Part shown: in pieces, positions 24,803 through 33,182 of the stretch
Layout of the letters: every line of letters begins with the position of its first letter
Position numbering within the stretch: the stretch's first letter is position 1
Assembly: GCA_965214585.1 (NCBI GenBank)
Contig: OZ243957.1
Location: forward strand, 434,001 to 498,000
DNA length: 64,000 nt
Origin: JAHCHG01 sp965214585
GTDB lineage: Bacteria; Acidobacteriota; Blastocatellia; Pyrinomonadales; Pyrinomonadaceae
Direction of reading: 5' to 3'
Program-made: the position numbers and the translations under genes
Notes under the pieces: generated by a model
Database searches by the model: none
Told to the model about the DNA's origin: nothing
The model's input: the letters and a program-made list of their open reading frames with translations, nothing else

Positions 24803-25397
24803 AACCTTTTACGCCGTGATTGTATTTCCAGATTTTTACGCGCCCGCCCGCGCCGAGAATCGAAACGGCAAAGGCGGTTTCTCTGCGGTAATCTTTATGA
24901 AAGAAAAACAGCGCGTTGTTTTCGGGATTGTCGCTCGCGTTTATTACCGAACCGTCCGATTGAAATGTGATTTCGACTTTTCCTTTGTTCAAAGCGGTAA
25001 AATTCGTGCCGTCCGCTAATGCCGAATTGCCGGACGAACTCAGACGATTGTATTTCAAATCATCAAACTCCAATCCAGAGCCGGTAAGTTCCGCCGTTTT
25101 ATTTTTTGCATCGCCTTCCGCGCCGAAAGCTCCGCCGTAAATAATCGTCTGTTTTGTCTTGTTGTTGTATTGAAAAGTAACCGGAGTTCGCTGCGACATC
25201 GCTTCCTGTCTGGCTTCGACCAGCGTTGAAACAAGCTGCCTTTGCATTCCCGAAAATCTGAAAACCCGCCGCGAAGCGTTGATCTGCGGCAACGCTAAAA
25301 CGGCTAAAATCGCCAGAATCAAAACGACCACAAGCAATTCGGGCAGACTAAAGCCTTTCTCTCTGATTTTTTTCTTGTTCTTAACTGTTAAATTCAT
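24792..25397 (-). CDS. GspH/FimT-like pseudopilin
   Basis: A 201-residue pseudopilin with EKGFSLPELLVVVLILAILAVLA (cleavage after Gly 15, Glu +5), then QLVSTLVEARQEAMSQRTPVTF, a FimT/GspH hallmark, and a beta-sandwich C-terminal domain. It begins the pseudopilin set after a gap of about 500 bp that holds repeat B copy 2, and probably has its own promoter. Confidence 0.85.
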   Translation of the reverse strand: MNLTVKNKKKIREKGFSLPELLVVVLILAILAVLALPQINASRRVFRFSGMQRQLVSTLVEARQEAMSQRTPVTFQYNNKTKQTIIYGGAFGAEGDAKNKTAELTGSGLEFDDLKYNRLSSSGNSALADGTNFTALNKGKVEITFQSDGSVINASDNPENNALFFFHKDYRRETAFAVSILGAGGRVKIWKYNHGVKGYVE

Positions 25398-25613
25398 TTT
25401 TAAATTGACTTGAAATGTTTTATCAACTGCTCACGAATTGACCAAATAATGAATAACCGAGTTTTTTCAGAAAAAACATTGTTTAATAAAAAATAAAGTG
25501 AAAATCTGCAAATATGTGTGTTGTGCTTTCTTTATTGAAGTGTCGGAAACTATGAGGATCATAGAAATATCAATGCAAACTGTTTTAATGTTTCATCAAT
25601 TAAAATTTCCAAG

Positions 25614-25755
25614 AGGCGGAAACAAGGACAGTTATGGAAGGTGTTGATTAAACAGGAGTTTGTTGATTTTTAACAAGGTTCATTAAAAATGTCGGTTATC
25701 CATATATATCCCGATTTATAAACAGCACCTTCCATAACTGCCCTTGTTTCCGCCT
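25614..25755. repeat. Inverted repeat family B, copy 2
   Basis: 142 bp with 33-bp terminal inverted repeats carrying two mismatches (outer sequence AGGCGGAAACAAGGACAGTT). The interior shares AAAATGTCGGTTAT and GATTTATAAACAGCACC with copy 1, so the whole unit is related, not only the ends. It separates pilQ from the pseudopilin genes. Confidence 0.9.
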
Positions 25756-25902
25756 GTGCTGCGATGAAAAATGCCCGCCAGAACAAATCAGAGTTCCGAC
25801 GGGACTTTCTGGAGGAAAAACATCATCTTAAAATCTCTTGCAAATTTATATTCGGAAAATTTTACAAAAATTATTCGGCAAAACTTCCCGAACTGATGAG
25901 TT

Positions 25903-27543
25903 TTACGGTTTTGTTACGGGAACTCCGGTTTTCGGTTCGACAATTTGATTGTTGTTCGGCGCGATTTGCTGCTGCGGATTTGCCGTAACAACAGTTACCG
26001 GATTCGAGTTTGAAGGCGGATTGCCAAGCGGAACAGGTTGGATAATCGTTGTCGAACGAGTTCCGCTGCCGACTCTGCCGCTTGTCGGATTGCCCAGATA
26101 ATCCGGGCGGTAAATGCGCGGCGTGATAAAGAACAGCAATTCGCTCGTCGTTCGCTGAACACCTTTTTGTTTGAACAAATAACCGAGAATCGGAATTTTG
26201 GAAAGTCCCGGCACGCTGTTGCGGTTTTCCTGTTCATTGTCGAATAAAACTCCGCCGATAACGGTTGTTCCGCCGTCGGGAACCATTACCTGACTGGTCA
26301 TACTCTGCGTGCTGATCGGCGGCGGCAAACCCGAATCGAGAATCTGCGCGGTGCTGTTTTCCGCTACGATATTCAAAATAACCGTGCCGACATCCGTGAT
26401 TTGCGGAGTTACCGCAAGACGCAGAGGAACTGAAACATATTCGGTAGTGGCTACGGCAAAATCGCTGCCTCCGCCGCCTCCGCCGCCCGGTTGAATTGTT
26501 GTGACCGGAATCTGCGTTCCGCTTTGGATTTCCGCCGGACGATTATTTAAAGCCGTTACGCGCGGTGTGGCAATCGTTTTCGCTTGTCCTTTGGCTTCAC
26601 CGGCACTAATTAACGCGCTGATCTGCGCCGTTCCGAAAACTCCCGTCGTCAAGCCGATCAGCGTATTTACCGGATTAGCGGCAAGAAGGCTTTTGTTTGT
26701 CGCCTGACCGAAACTTGCCCCTCTTCCATTAGCACCATCAACAATCGCGCTAAGCCGAACGCCTAAATCGCGGCTGAAATTTCTGGTTGCGACAACGATT
26801 CTGGCTTCGATCTCGACCTGCGGTTCGGGTTGATCGAGCAAGTTGACAAGCTGGCGAATGGCATCAATGTTTTCGCGGACATCGGTAATAATCATCGTGT
26901 TGCTGCGCCCGTCAACTTCAACCGAACCGCGTCTGGACAAACGCCTCTGGACGATGCCCAGAATGCCCTGATCCGAACCGCCGCCCGCGCCGCCGCTGCC
27001 GACGTTCGCACTTGTAACTCCGGTGGTCGTCTGTCCCGCGCCGCCGGAAGCATCGCTCAAAGTTCCCGACGCGCGGGCGTAATTAAGGCGCATAAATTCC
27101 GTGTAAAGCGGCGAAGTGTCAAGTTGATTTTCCTTTTGTTTCTGGACTATCTCGCCTTCGGCTGCCAAAGTTTTCGTTTGAGCGATGCGTAGAATCGGAC
27201 CGTTTACCTGAACGCCGAGTTCCTGCGACTGCAAAATCGAATCGAGCGCGACATTCCACGGAACATCGCTGACGTTGATCGTTACGGGAATCGCCGCAAC
27301 CGATTTGTCTATCACGAAATTAATTCCGTATTGCTCGGTAATGTAGTTCAGAATTTCCCGTATGTCCGTATTGACTACGTTCAAACCAATCGGCTCGCCG
27401 ACAAAGCCGGGATCGCCATACATTTTGCCTTGCTCCTGCGGCGCGATTCTCTGCGCCGCAGCCGCAAATGCCAGACTGCTGATTATTATCAAGGTGAAGA
27501 CCGTTCGACGGATGCCGACACCTGTTTTAGAAAGAGAATTCAT
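25903..27543 (-). CDS. pilQ: Type IV pilus secretin PilQ
   Basis: About 546 residues, the outer-membrane channel for the pilus. After a signal peptide ending in AFAAAAQR, an STN/secretin N domain (about 45-125: LNVVNTDIREILNYI) and a second N domain with a Gly/Ser-rich insert (about 150-235; DVRENIDAIRQLVNLLDQPEPQVEIEARI) are seen. The secretin core (about 250-480) follows, with VTALNNRPAEIQSGTQIP, VMVPDGGTTVIGGVL and VPGLSKIPILGYLF. N-terminal AMIN domains common in PilQ are missing, making it short. The start at 27543 is chosen because GGAGG precedes it by 7 nt; an in-frame upstream start lacks a site. It is the last gene of pilMNOPQ. Confidence 0.92.
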   Translation of the reverse strand: MNSLSKTGVGIRRTVFTLIIISSLAFAAAAQRIAPQEQGKMYGDPGFVGEPIGLNVVNTDIREILNYITEQYGINFVIDKSVAAIPVTINVSDVPWNVALDSILQSQELGVQVNGPILRIAQTKTLAAEGEIVQKQKENQLDTSPLYTEFMRLNYARASGTLSDASGGAGQTTTGVTSANVGSGGAGGGSDQGILGIVQRRLSRRGSVEVDGRSNTMIITDVRENIDAIRQLVNLLDQPEPQVEIEARIVVATRNFSRDLGVRLSAIVDGANGRGASFGQATNKSLLAANPVNTLIGLTTGVFGTAQISALISAGEAKGQAKTIATPRVTALNNRPAEIQSGTQIPVTTIQPGGGGGGGSDFAVATTEYVSVPLRLAVTPQITDVGTVILNIVAENSTAQILDSGLPPPISTQSMTSQVMVPDGGTTVIGGVLFDNEQENRNSVPGLSKIPILGYLFKQKGVQRTTSELLFFITPRIYRPDYLGNPTSGRVGSGTRSTTIIQPVPLGNPPSNSNPVTVVTANPQQQIAPNNNQIVEPKTGVPVTKP

Positions 27544-27615
27544 ATTTCCTCCGTTTACAAATAAATCCTTTTCGGATTTTTTCAAAAGTATTTGATTTTA
27601 AGTTGGTATGTTATT

Positions 27616-27658
27616 GAACAGGCGCGGATTTTCGCAGAAAGCATTGACGCGCCTGTTC
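27616..27658. other. Intercistronic hairpin between pilP and pilQ
   Basis: An 11-bp stem GAACAGGCGCG (27616-27626) with its complement (27648-27658) and a 21-nt loop. It lacks a proper U run on the minus strand, so it is more likely an mRNA stability or attenuation element than a full terminator. Confidence 0.5.
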
Positions 27659-27669
27659 GGTTGGATGAT

Positions 27670-28479
27670 TTAGGGTTTTTTGCCTTTGGCGACCTTAACC
27701 GCTTTACCTTTTTTCTTGGATTTGGCGGAATCTTCCGCTTCATCTTTGGGCAGTTTGTCTATTTCGTCAATCGGTGAAATTATCAGCGTCGGCACGGACA
27801 AATTCGGATTTGCCGCCGATTCGACGGGCGCGTTCGTAACATTGTCCGCCGATTCGGTTCTGTCGGTTGAATTTCCAATCGGCGCAGTTCCCTGCACTTC
27901 CTGCTGAACGCTGTATTTTCTGAGCGTTTTATTCTCGACGGTGGAGATAAATTTATTGTTGCTCAGTTTCGTAACTTTGCGGAAAACGACTTTATTTTCT
28001 TCGATTGCCACAACCTGCCCGTCAAAAAACTTGTCGCCCGGATAAATCGTGTAGGAAAGTTTTATCGGTTTGGCTTCAACCATTGCGGCGGGTCCGCGCG
28101 GAGTTCGGAAAATTCCGGTAACAGCCATTTCTTCAAGCGTTAAAACGGATGTAACTTTCGGAATATCCAAACCGTTTAGAGCCGCCTGCTCGCGCAGCTG
28201 CGTGTAATAGGCGATTCGCTGTTCGATTGTCGGCGGAGCGACGACCACCGGACCTTTCGGTTTTTCCGGCTTTGCCGCAGTATTTGACGAACCCGATGAA
28301 CTCGACGGATTCGGCGAACTTGTTCGCGGACGTTCGGTTTTAGGTTTTGCCCAACCCGGTTTTGAAAAAGGATCGCGCTGTGCGCTGGCTTCCTGCCAAC
28401 TGCCGCTGATTAAAATGAACGCGGTCAAGGCAAAACTCAAACTCAGAAAACGTATAATTTTTGATTTATTCATTGTCAT
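27670..28479 (-). CDS. pilP: Type IV pilus assembly protein PilP
   Basis: About 269 residues. A signal/membrane segment (about 5-30, FLSLSFALTAFILISG) is followed by a Pro/Ser-rich linker. The PilP beta domain lies at about 110-200: MAVTGIFRTPRGPAAMVE, then DKFFDGQVVAIEENKVVFRKV. The lipobox cysteine typical of PilP is not seen, so it may be anchored by its N-terminal helix. PilP links the PilN-PilO inner membrane complex to the PilQ secretin. The C-terminal tail is Lys-rich (KSKKKGKAVKVAKGKKP). It lies between pilO and pilQ in the conserved order. Confidence 0.85.
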   Translation of the reverse strand: MTMNKSKIIRFLSLSFALTAFILISGSWQEASAQRDPFSKPGWAKPKTERPRTSSPNPSSSSGSSNTAAKPEKPKGPVVVAPPTIEQRIAYYTQLREQAALNGLDIPKVTSVLTLEEMAVTGIFRTPRGPAAMVEAKPIKLSYTIYPGDKFFDGQVVAIEENKVVFRKVTKLSNNKFISTVENKTLRKYSVQQEVQGTAPIGNSTDRTESADNVTNAPVESAANPNLSVPTLIISPIDEIDKLPKDEAEDSAKSKKKGKAVKVAKGKKP

Positions 28480-28519
28480 CACTTTATTTCCGGTAAAAAA
28501 ATCTCAAATAACTTAAAAA

Positions 28520-29194
28520 TTACTGCGGCGCGGGCGGCTGTGCGGCGGCAGGCGCGGCGGCGGGTTGTCCGTCAGCCGGTGCTGCTGCGCCCGGTTGTCC
28601 CGGAACTGCGGGCGGTTTATTGATGTTGGCGAGGTCTTCCGATGAAGCGTAATACGCCGTCAATAAAAACTGCGCGTGCAAAGTTCGGTTCGCTGATTGA
28701 TTGTCAACTTGGTTTAATTTGAAATCGGTAATCGAAACGATTCTCTGTAATTTCGCCATTTTGTCGAAAAATTCGCGCAGATTGCTAAAGTTGCTGTCAA
28801 CTTCGATCTCGACGGGTTTCGCCATCAAAAATTCCTGCTGTTCGTCTTCACGCGGACTGAAACGGCTGACGACCAGACGGCTTTCGCTCGCTTTGTCCTG
28901 CAATCCCTGCAAAACATTCGTAATTTCGCGCTGTTCGGGCAGGAGAACTTTCAGTTCGTCATATTCCTGCTCTTTGGTCGCATAAAGCGAGCGAAATTCG
29001 TTGATGCGCTGAGTTGCGATTTTCGCCGCTTCGTTTTTCGCCGTCAGTTGAGCGACCTGTTCATTTAATGTCTGCACTTCGGCGCGTGTTTCGCTGGTTA
29101 CGAAATACCAGACCGTTCCGTATAACAGCGCGGCGACACCGACCAGAATCAATAATTGTATGTGCCAAGCTAAGGCTTTGAATTTTTCTAACAT
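28520..29194 (-). CDS. pilO: Type IV pilus assembly protein PilO
   Basis: 224 residues. One membrane helix (about 10-30, HIQLLILVGVAALLYGTVWYF), a coiled-coil region (about 33-75) and a ferredoxin-like PilO domain (about 80-185) with LPEQREITNVLQGLQDKA and FFDKMAKLQRIVSITDFKL. The last 35 residues are Pro/Ala/Gln-rich, a low-complexity tail. PilO pairs with PilN in the inner membrane alignment complex. Confidence 0.9.
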   Translation of the reverse strand: MLEKFKALAWHIQLLILVGVAALLYGTVWYFVTSETRAEVQTLNEQVAQLTAKNEAAKIATQRINEFRSLYATKEQEYDELKVLLPEQREITNVLQGLQDKASESRLVVSRFSPREDEQQEFLMAKPVEIEVDSNFSNLREFFDKMAKLQRIVSITDFKLNQVDNQSANRTLHAQFLLTAYYASSEDLANINKPPAVPGQPGAAAPADGQPAAAPAAAQPPAPQ

Positions 29195-29230
29195 CTTTTT
29201 TTCCTTTATAAATAATCTTCTGAAATTATT

Positions 29231-30010
29231 CTAATTTTGTGCCGGCGGTTTTAGTCCGTCCGTCTGAGGCGCGGAATTCGGCTGTGCCGGCGCGGGCGCG
29301 GGCGGCTGATTTGCGTTTGGCGAACTTTCGCCGTTTTGAGCCGGCGGCATATTGGCGGCGGTCAGCGTGTTGTCTTTGTTCGCGCCTGATTTTGAAGGAG
29401 TATAAGCACAGCGAATCGTAAATCCGACAAGCTGTAATTTTCCCGCGTCCGGGTTTTCGGGATTGGAAACTTGCTGATTCGGGGCTTCTTTTCTCTGCGT
29501 TTCGATGCTCAGATTAGAGAACAAACCGCCGGAAAATTCCAGACTGCGCCCGAACTGCGTAACCGCCGTTTCGTCCGGCGAATTGCCTTTGATCGTCACC
29601 TGATCGCCCGTCTGCTCGACGCTTTCCAGATAAAGCCCGTCAACCATTCCGATTCTTTCGCGCAAAGCGTCCAGAACCGCGCTCGGTCCGGCTTGCGAGG
29701 CGCGAAGTTTTTTGATCGCATCAATCCGCGCGTCTATGTTCTGTATTTTCTGTTCGAGTTCCTTCTGCTCGGCTAAAACCGATTCGAGCTGCGCGGCAAC
29801 TTGTTTTTGTTCTTCGAGTTGTCTTTCGGCTTCTTTTTTCGCCATCTGCGTGCTAATCATATCCCACGCGATGACTGCCGAAAGCAGAACGCCGACGGCG
29901 ATAACCATTACCAAAAGGCGCGACATCGGGCTGGCGATTTTGCGTTCAACCGCAACAACCGCGCCGGCTTGTCTTTCCGTAACCGAATCTAAAAGATTTA
30001 TTTTAATCAT
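29231..30010 (-). CDS. pilN: Type IV pilus assembly protein PilN
   Basis: 259 residues. It begins MIKINLLDSV, the INLL motif that binds the PilM groove. A membrane helix (about 28-50) and coiled coil (to about 105) follow, then a periplasmic PilN domain and a Pro/Ala/Asn-rich tail (about 215-259). It overlaps pilM by 4 nt (ATGA), so translation is coupled. The short N-terminus is in the cytoplasm, the rest in the periplasm. Confidence 0.9.
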   Translation of the reverse strand: MIKINLLDSVTERQAGAVVAVERKIASPMSRLLVMVIAVGVLLSAVIAWDMISTQMAKKEAERQLEEQKQVAAQLESVLAEQKELEQKIQNIDARIDAIKKLRASQAGPSAVLDALRERIGMVDGLYLESVEQTGDQVTIKGNSPDETAVTQFGRSLEFSGGLFSNLSIETQRKEAPNQQVSNPENPDAGKLQLVGFTIRCAYTPSKSGANKDNTLTAANMPPAQNGESSPNANQPPAPAPAQPNSAPQTDGLKPPAQN

Positions 30011-31071
30011 TTGAATTCCACTCCCCTGACCGCCAAACCGACGGCAACCGCCATTTCCGGCATAATTTCGCTCAAGTAATCGGGGTCAAATTTTTTGGTG
30101 TCAACTTTGATATTTCTGAACGGGTCTAAAACTTCAACGGGCAATTCGAGTTTCGCCGAAAGTTCTTCGGCAAGTCCTTTTAATTTCGAGCCGCCGCCGG
30201 AGATCAAAATTTTACTTACGACCATCTGCTCGTCTTCGCTTGTCGCGCGGTAGAAATCGAATGTTTTCTGAATTTCCATCGCCACGATTTCCGTCACGTC
30301 GCTGAGAAGCGGAACGATTGATTTTTCCTCGACGTTTTCAGCCGCATCGTTCACGCCGCGTTTGACGGCTTCGGCTTCTTGAAAACTGATTCCCAGACTT
30401 CTCTGCAAAACGTCGGTAAACTGACTTCCGCCAACCGTTATGTCGCGCGTAAAAAGCGAGCGAGTTCCCTGAACGATGTTGACGTTCATTGTCGCCGCGC
30501 CGATATTAAGAAGCGTTACGACTTCCGATTCGTCCGGCTGATAATTGACTTCGTAGCAATTCTGCAAAGCGAATGTGTCAACATCAATCACGACGGGCTG
30601 TTTTCCGGCAAGCTGAATCGCCTGCTTCATATTGTCAATTCGCTCGCGTTTGCAAGCCGCGATCAAAACCTGTGTCGCTTCCGCATCTTCCGCCGTCACC
30701 TGATAATCGAGGCTGACATCCGACAAATCATAAGGAATATGTTCTTCGGCGTGCCAATCAATTGACTCTTCGAGTTCCTCGCGGCTCATCAGCGGCAAAA
30801 CGATATTTTTGATAATCACCGAATGACCGCTGACGCTCGTGACGACCTGATTTGAATTTATCTGATGATTGGCGCAGATATTCTGTATAACATCGGAAAC
30901 GACGTTAAGTTCCATAATCTGCCCGTCAACAATCGTGTTGCTCGGCAAATTCTCGAATCCCAGACTCGCCAGACTCAAATTGTTCATTTTGCCTTCGAGT
31001 TCGACCATTTTTATCGAACTCGAACCGACATCTAAACCGGCTGTGCTTTTTTTTCTACCAAATAGAAACAT
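30007..31071 (-). CDS. pilM: Type IV pilus assembly protein PilM
   Basis: A 354-residue actin-like ATP-binding protein of normal length. Motifs: KKSTAGLDVGSSSIKMVEL (phosphate 1, residues 8-26), VVTLLNIGAATMNVNIV (phosphate 2 region, about 180) and ILISGGGSKLKGLAEEL (adenosine region, about 293). It sits on the cytoplasmic face and binds the N-terminus of PilN. It is the first gene of pilMNOPQ, behind a promoter at about 31362-31390. No pilA, pilB, pilC or pilT is in the window. Confidence 0.93.
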   Translation of the reverse strand: MFLFGRKKSTAGLDVGSSSIKMVELEGKMNNLSLASLGFENLPSNTIVDGQIMELNVVSDVIQNICANHQINSNQVVTSVSGHSVIIKNIVLPLMSREELEESIDWHAEEHIPYDLSDVSLDYQVTAEDAEATQVLIAACKRERIDNMKQAIQLAGKQPVVIDVDTFALQNCYEVNYQPDESEVVTLLNIGAATMNVNIVQGTRSLFTRDITVGGSQFTDVLQRSLGISFQEAEAVKRGVNDAAENVEEKSIVPLLSDVTEIVAMEIQKTFDFYRATSEDEQMVVSKILISGGGSKLKGLAEELSAKLELPVEVLDPFRNIKVDTKKFDPDYLSEIMPEMAVAVGLAVRGVEFK

Positions 31072-31361
31072 CGTCTATTTACTCCTTTTCGCTTCAATCT
31101 TTTTAATTTCTATCAAGCGAACTTCATTTTCATAATCTTCAAACAAAAAGTTTTCGGCTTTTGAAGAATGTGTGCCACCCGTTTTGTTTTGTCAGAAAAG
31201 ACCGATTTTTATTTGACGGGACAACCGAATATAAAGCCATATAAACTTTTTATTTGCAATAACTTATGTTATTTCGTGAAACTTGATTTTGCTGATTTAT
31301 GAAAATCAATTCGCATAGGGTGGCGAAGTGCTGACGACACTTGTTCGCGTCATCAATATCA

Positions 31362-31390
31362 AAACTACACTACTTGTAAAACATTGTCAA
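31362..31390 (-). promoter_or_regulatory. Candidate promoter of pilMNOPQ
   Basis: On the minus strand TTGACA (31390-31385), a 17-nt spacer and TAGTTT (31367-31362), about 290 nt before pilM. The interval 31072-31360 otherwise shows no clear feature. The long leader is unexplained. Confidence 0.45.
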
Positions 31391-31471
31391 CACTTTTTTA
31401 CAATGTTTAACGCTTTTTGATTTATTTTATTTCAGAATGGCTGCTCGACCTTTCAAATTGATTGATTTAAC

Positions 31472-31654
31472 AGGCAGAAACCCGACAGTTATGGAAGGTG
31501 CTGTGCAGAATATCGAATCGCTAAATTCAGAGAAGGCTGATTAGAATATTATTTTCTTAAAACAGAGATTTTCAGAGGATATTTATAGAAAGCAAATTCA
31601 AACTAGCTTGCCGTCTTGCGAAAAGCACCCTCCATAACTGTCGGGTTTCCGCCT
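31472..31654. repeat. Inverted repeat family B, copy 3
   Basis: 183 bp with terminal arms like copy 1 (GGCAGAAACCCGACAGTTAT on the left, CCTCCATAACTGTCGGGTTT on the right), but a longer, unrelated interior. The right arm lies inside the 3' end of the hydrolase gene and encodes its last 16 residues. Confidence 0.85.
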
Positions 31655-32442
31655 TCGTTGATTTTTGAATAAATCTTTTTAATTAGAAGTGCCGTTTCTT
31701 CAGGCTTTTCAAGCGGGAAAAGATGCGAACCGTCGAGAAATTCGTATTCAAACGGAAAATTTCTTTTCATAAAACCGATGCGCGAAAGCCTCGCTTCTTC
31801 CGAAGATTTGCCGCCGATATACGCCGCCGGAACTTTTAATTTCCCGCGCATTTTCGGCAGAAAATCGGGCAGAGTTTGATAAATTTTCGCTTCGATTTTC
31901 GGCTCGAAAAAAAGTTTCACGCCTTTTTCCGTATCGGTTGTTCCGTATTCGATATAATCCAGCAAAACCTCGCGGTCAAAATTTGCAAATTTCTCCTTCG
32001 CCAGAAAATGCTCGAACGCCTGTTCCTTATTTTCCCAAAAAGACCGACGAAATTTCGTGACACGCGCCGGAGAAAGTTTCTCCAAAAGAGCAAATCGCTT
32101 CAAAACTTTTATCCCGAAACTGCTGAACCGGCTGATAATCGGCGCGTCCAGAAGAATCAGAGCCTTATAAAGTTCCGGCTTCTGAACCGCCAGAAGAAAA
32201 TGCAGAATTCCGCCCAAACTATGCCCGACACCGACGATTTTTTCCGTGTAACGATTTTCTATCTCCTCACGCAGTTCATCAACCAGACGATTCCAATTGT
32301 CCGTTACGGGAAATTTCGGATTGTGCGCGTGCCGCTTGAGAAAACCGATCTCAAAATCATCTTCTAAAAATGAAAAAAGTTTCGTATAAGTTTTGGCGGG
32401 AAACCCGTTGGCGTGAGCGAAATGAATTTTGTCTTTTGGCAT
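31603..32442 (-). CDS. Alpha/beta hydrolase
   Basis: About 279 residues. The nucleophile elbow is GVGHSLGG (Ser near residue 74), an oxyanion-type HANGFPA segment lies near residue 10, and the catalytic histidine is in FLDGSHLFPLEKPEE (about 244). This is the common single-domain alpha/beta hydrolase pattern; the substrate (ester, lactone or similar) is unknown. The start at 32442 (MPKDKIHFAHANGFPA) is preferred to an upstream one because the domain begins there. The last 16 residues (GGNPTVMEGAFRKTAS) are read from the arm of repeat family B, so the original C-terminus was replaced. No signal peptide. Confidence 0.85.
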   Translation of the reverse strand: MPKDKIHFAHANGFPAKTYTKLFSFLEDDFEIGFLKRHAHNPKFPVTDNWNRLVDELREEIENRYTEKIVGVGHSLGGILHFLLAVQKPELYKALILLDAPIISRFSSFGIKVLKRFALLEKLSPARVTKFRRSFWENKEQAFEHFLAKEKFANFDREVLLDYIEYGTTDTEKGVKLFFEPKIEAKIYQTLPDFLPKMRGKLKVPAAYIGGKSSEEARLSRIGFMKRNFPFEYEFLDGSHLFPLEKPEETALLIKKIYSKINEGGNPTVMEGAFRKTAS

Positions 32443-32550
32443 ACATTTGTAAATAGCAAATGGTAAATCGTTAATTGTTATATGGAAAATAAAGAATCGA
32501 AGAATCAAAATTCTTACAATTAACCATTTTCGATTTACAATTTACAAAAT

Positions 32551-33033
32551 TCAAAACCTTTCCCAATATCCGACATCAATCCACCTGCCGAGTTTGTAGC
32601 CGACTTCTTTGAAATGCCCGACTTTTTCAAAGCCGAGTTTTTCGTGAAATCTGACGCTCGCATCATTCGGCAGAGAAATTCCCGCCACAATTGCGTGCGT
32701 CGGCGTGTCTTCCAATTCTTCAAACAAAGTTTGATAAAGCCTTGTGCCGATTCCCTTCTGCTTAACATCGTTTTTCACATAAATCGAAACTTCGGTTGAA
32801 TATTTATAAGCCTGCCTGAGTTTAAATTGCGTCGCATAAGCATAGCCGACAATTTCGCCCGCGTCTTCGGCAACCAAAAACGGATAATCTTCCGTAACTT
32901 TTGCAATGCGCTTTTCCATCTCCGCTGCTTCCAAAGGCTCGGTTTCAAATGTGTGATGCGTGTTTTGAATATAATAATTGTAAACTTCCGCAACCTGTTC
33001 CGCGTCTTCCAATCTAACTTTTCGTATTTCCAT
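32551..33033 (-). CDS. GNAT-family N-acetyltransferase
   Basis: About 160 residues starting at MEIRKVRLEDAEQV. Acetyl-CoA binding motif A is VSIYVKNDVKQKGIGTRLY (residues about 84-102, Q-x-x-G-x-G/A-like). NYYIQNTHHTFETEP and the late LPNDASVRFHEKLGFEKVGHFKEVGYKLGRWIDVGYWE resemble phosphinothricin/methionine-sulfone acetyltransferases. It probably N-acetylates a small amino-acid-like molecule. An in-frame TTG four codons upstream is a less likely start. Monocistronic, cytoplasmic. Confidence 0.88.
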   Translation of the reverse strand: MEIRKVRLEDAEQVAEVYNYYIQNTHHTFETEPLEAAEMEKRIAKVTEDYPFLVAEDAGEIVGYAYATQFKLRQAYKYSTEVSIYVKNDVKQKGIGTRLYQTLFEELEDTPTHAIVAGISLPNDASVRFHEKLGFEKVGHFKEVGYKLGRWIDVGYWERF

Positions 33034-33182
33034 AATAATTCGCAAGAAAATTTATTTTCAAATATAACGATCATTTATTCGTGCAAACGAAAAAAATTTA
33101 TCAATTATCAATTCTCATTTATCAATTATTTTTTAAGTTACTTCCTAATAATAGAACGCGCATAAATTAACTAAAAATTTTA

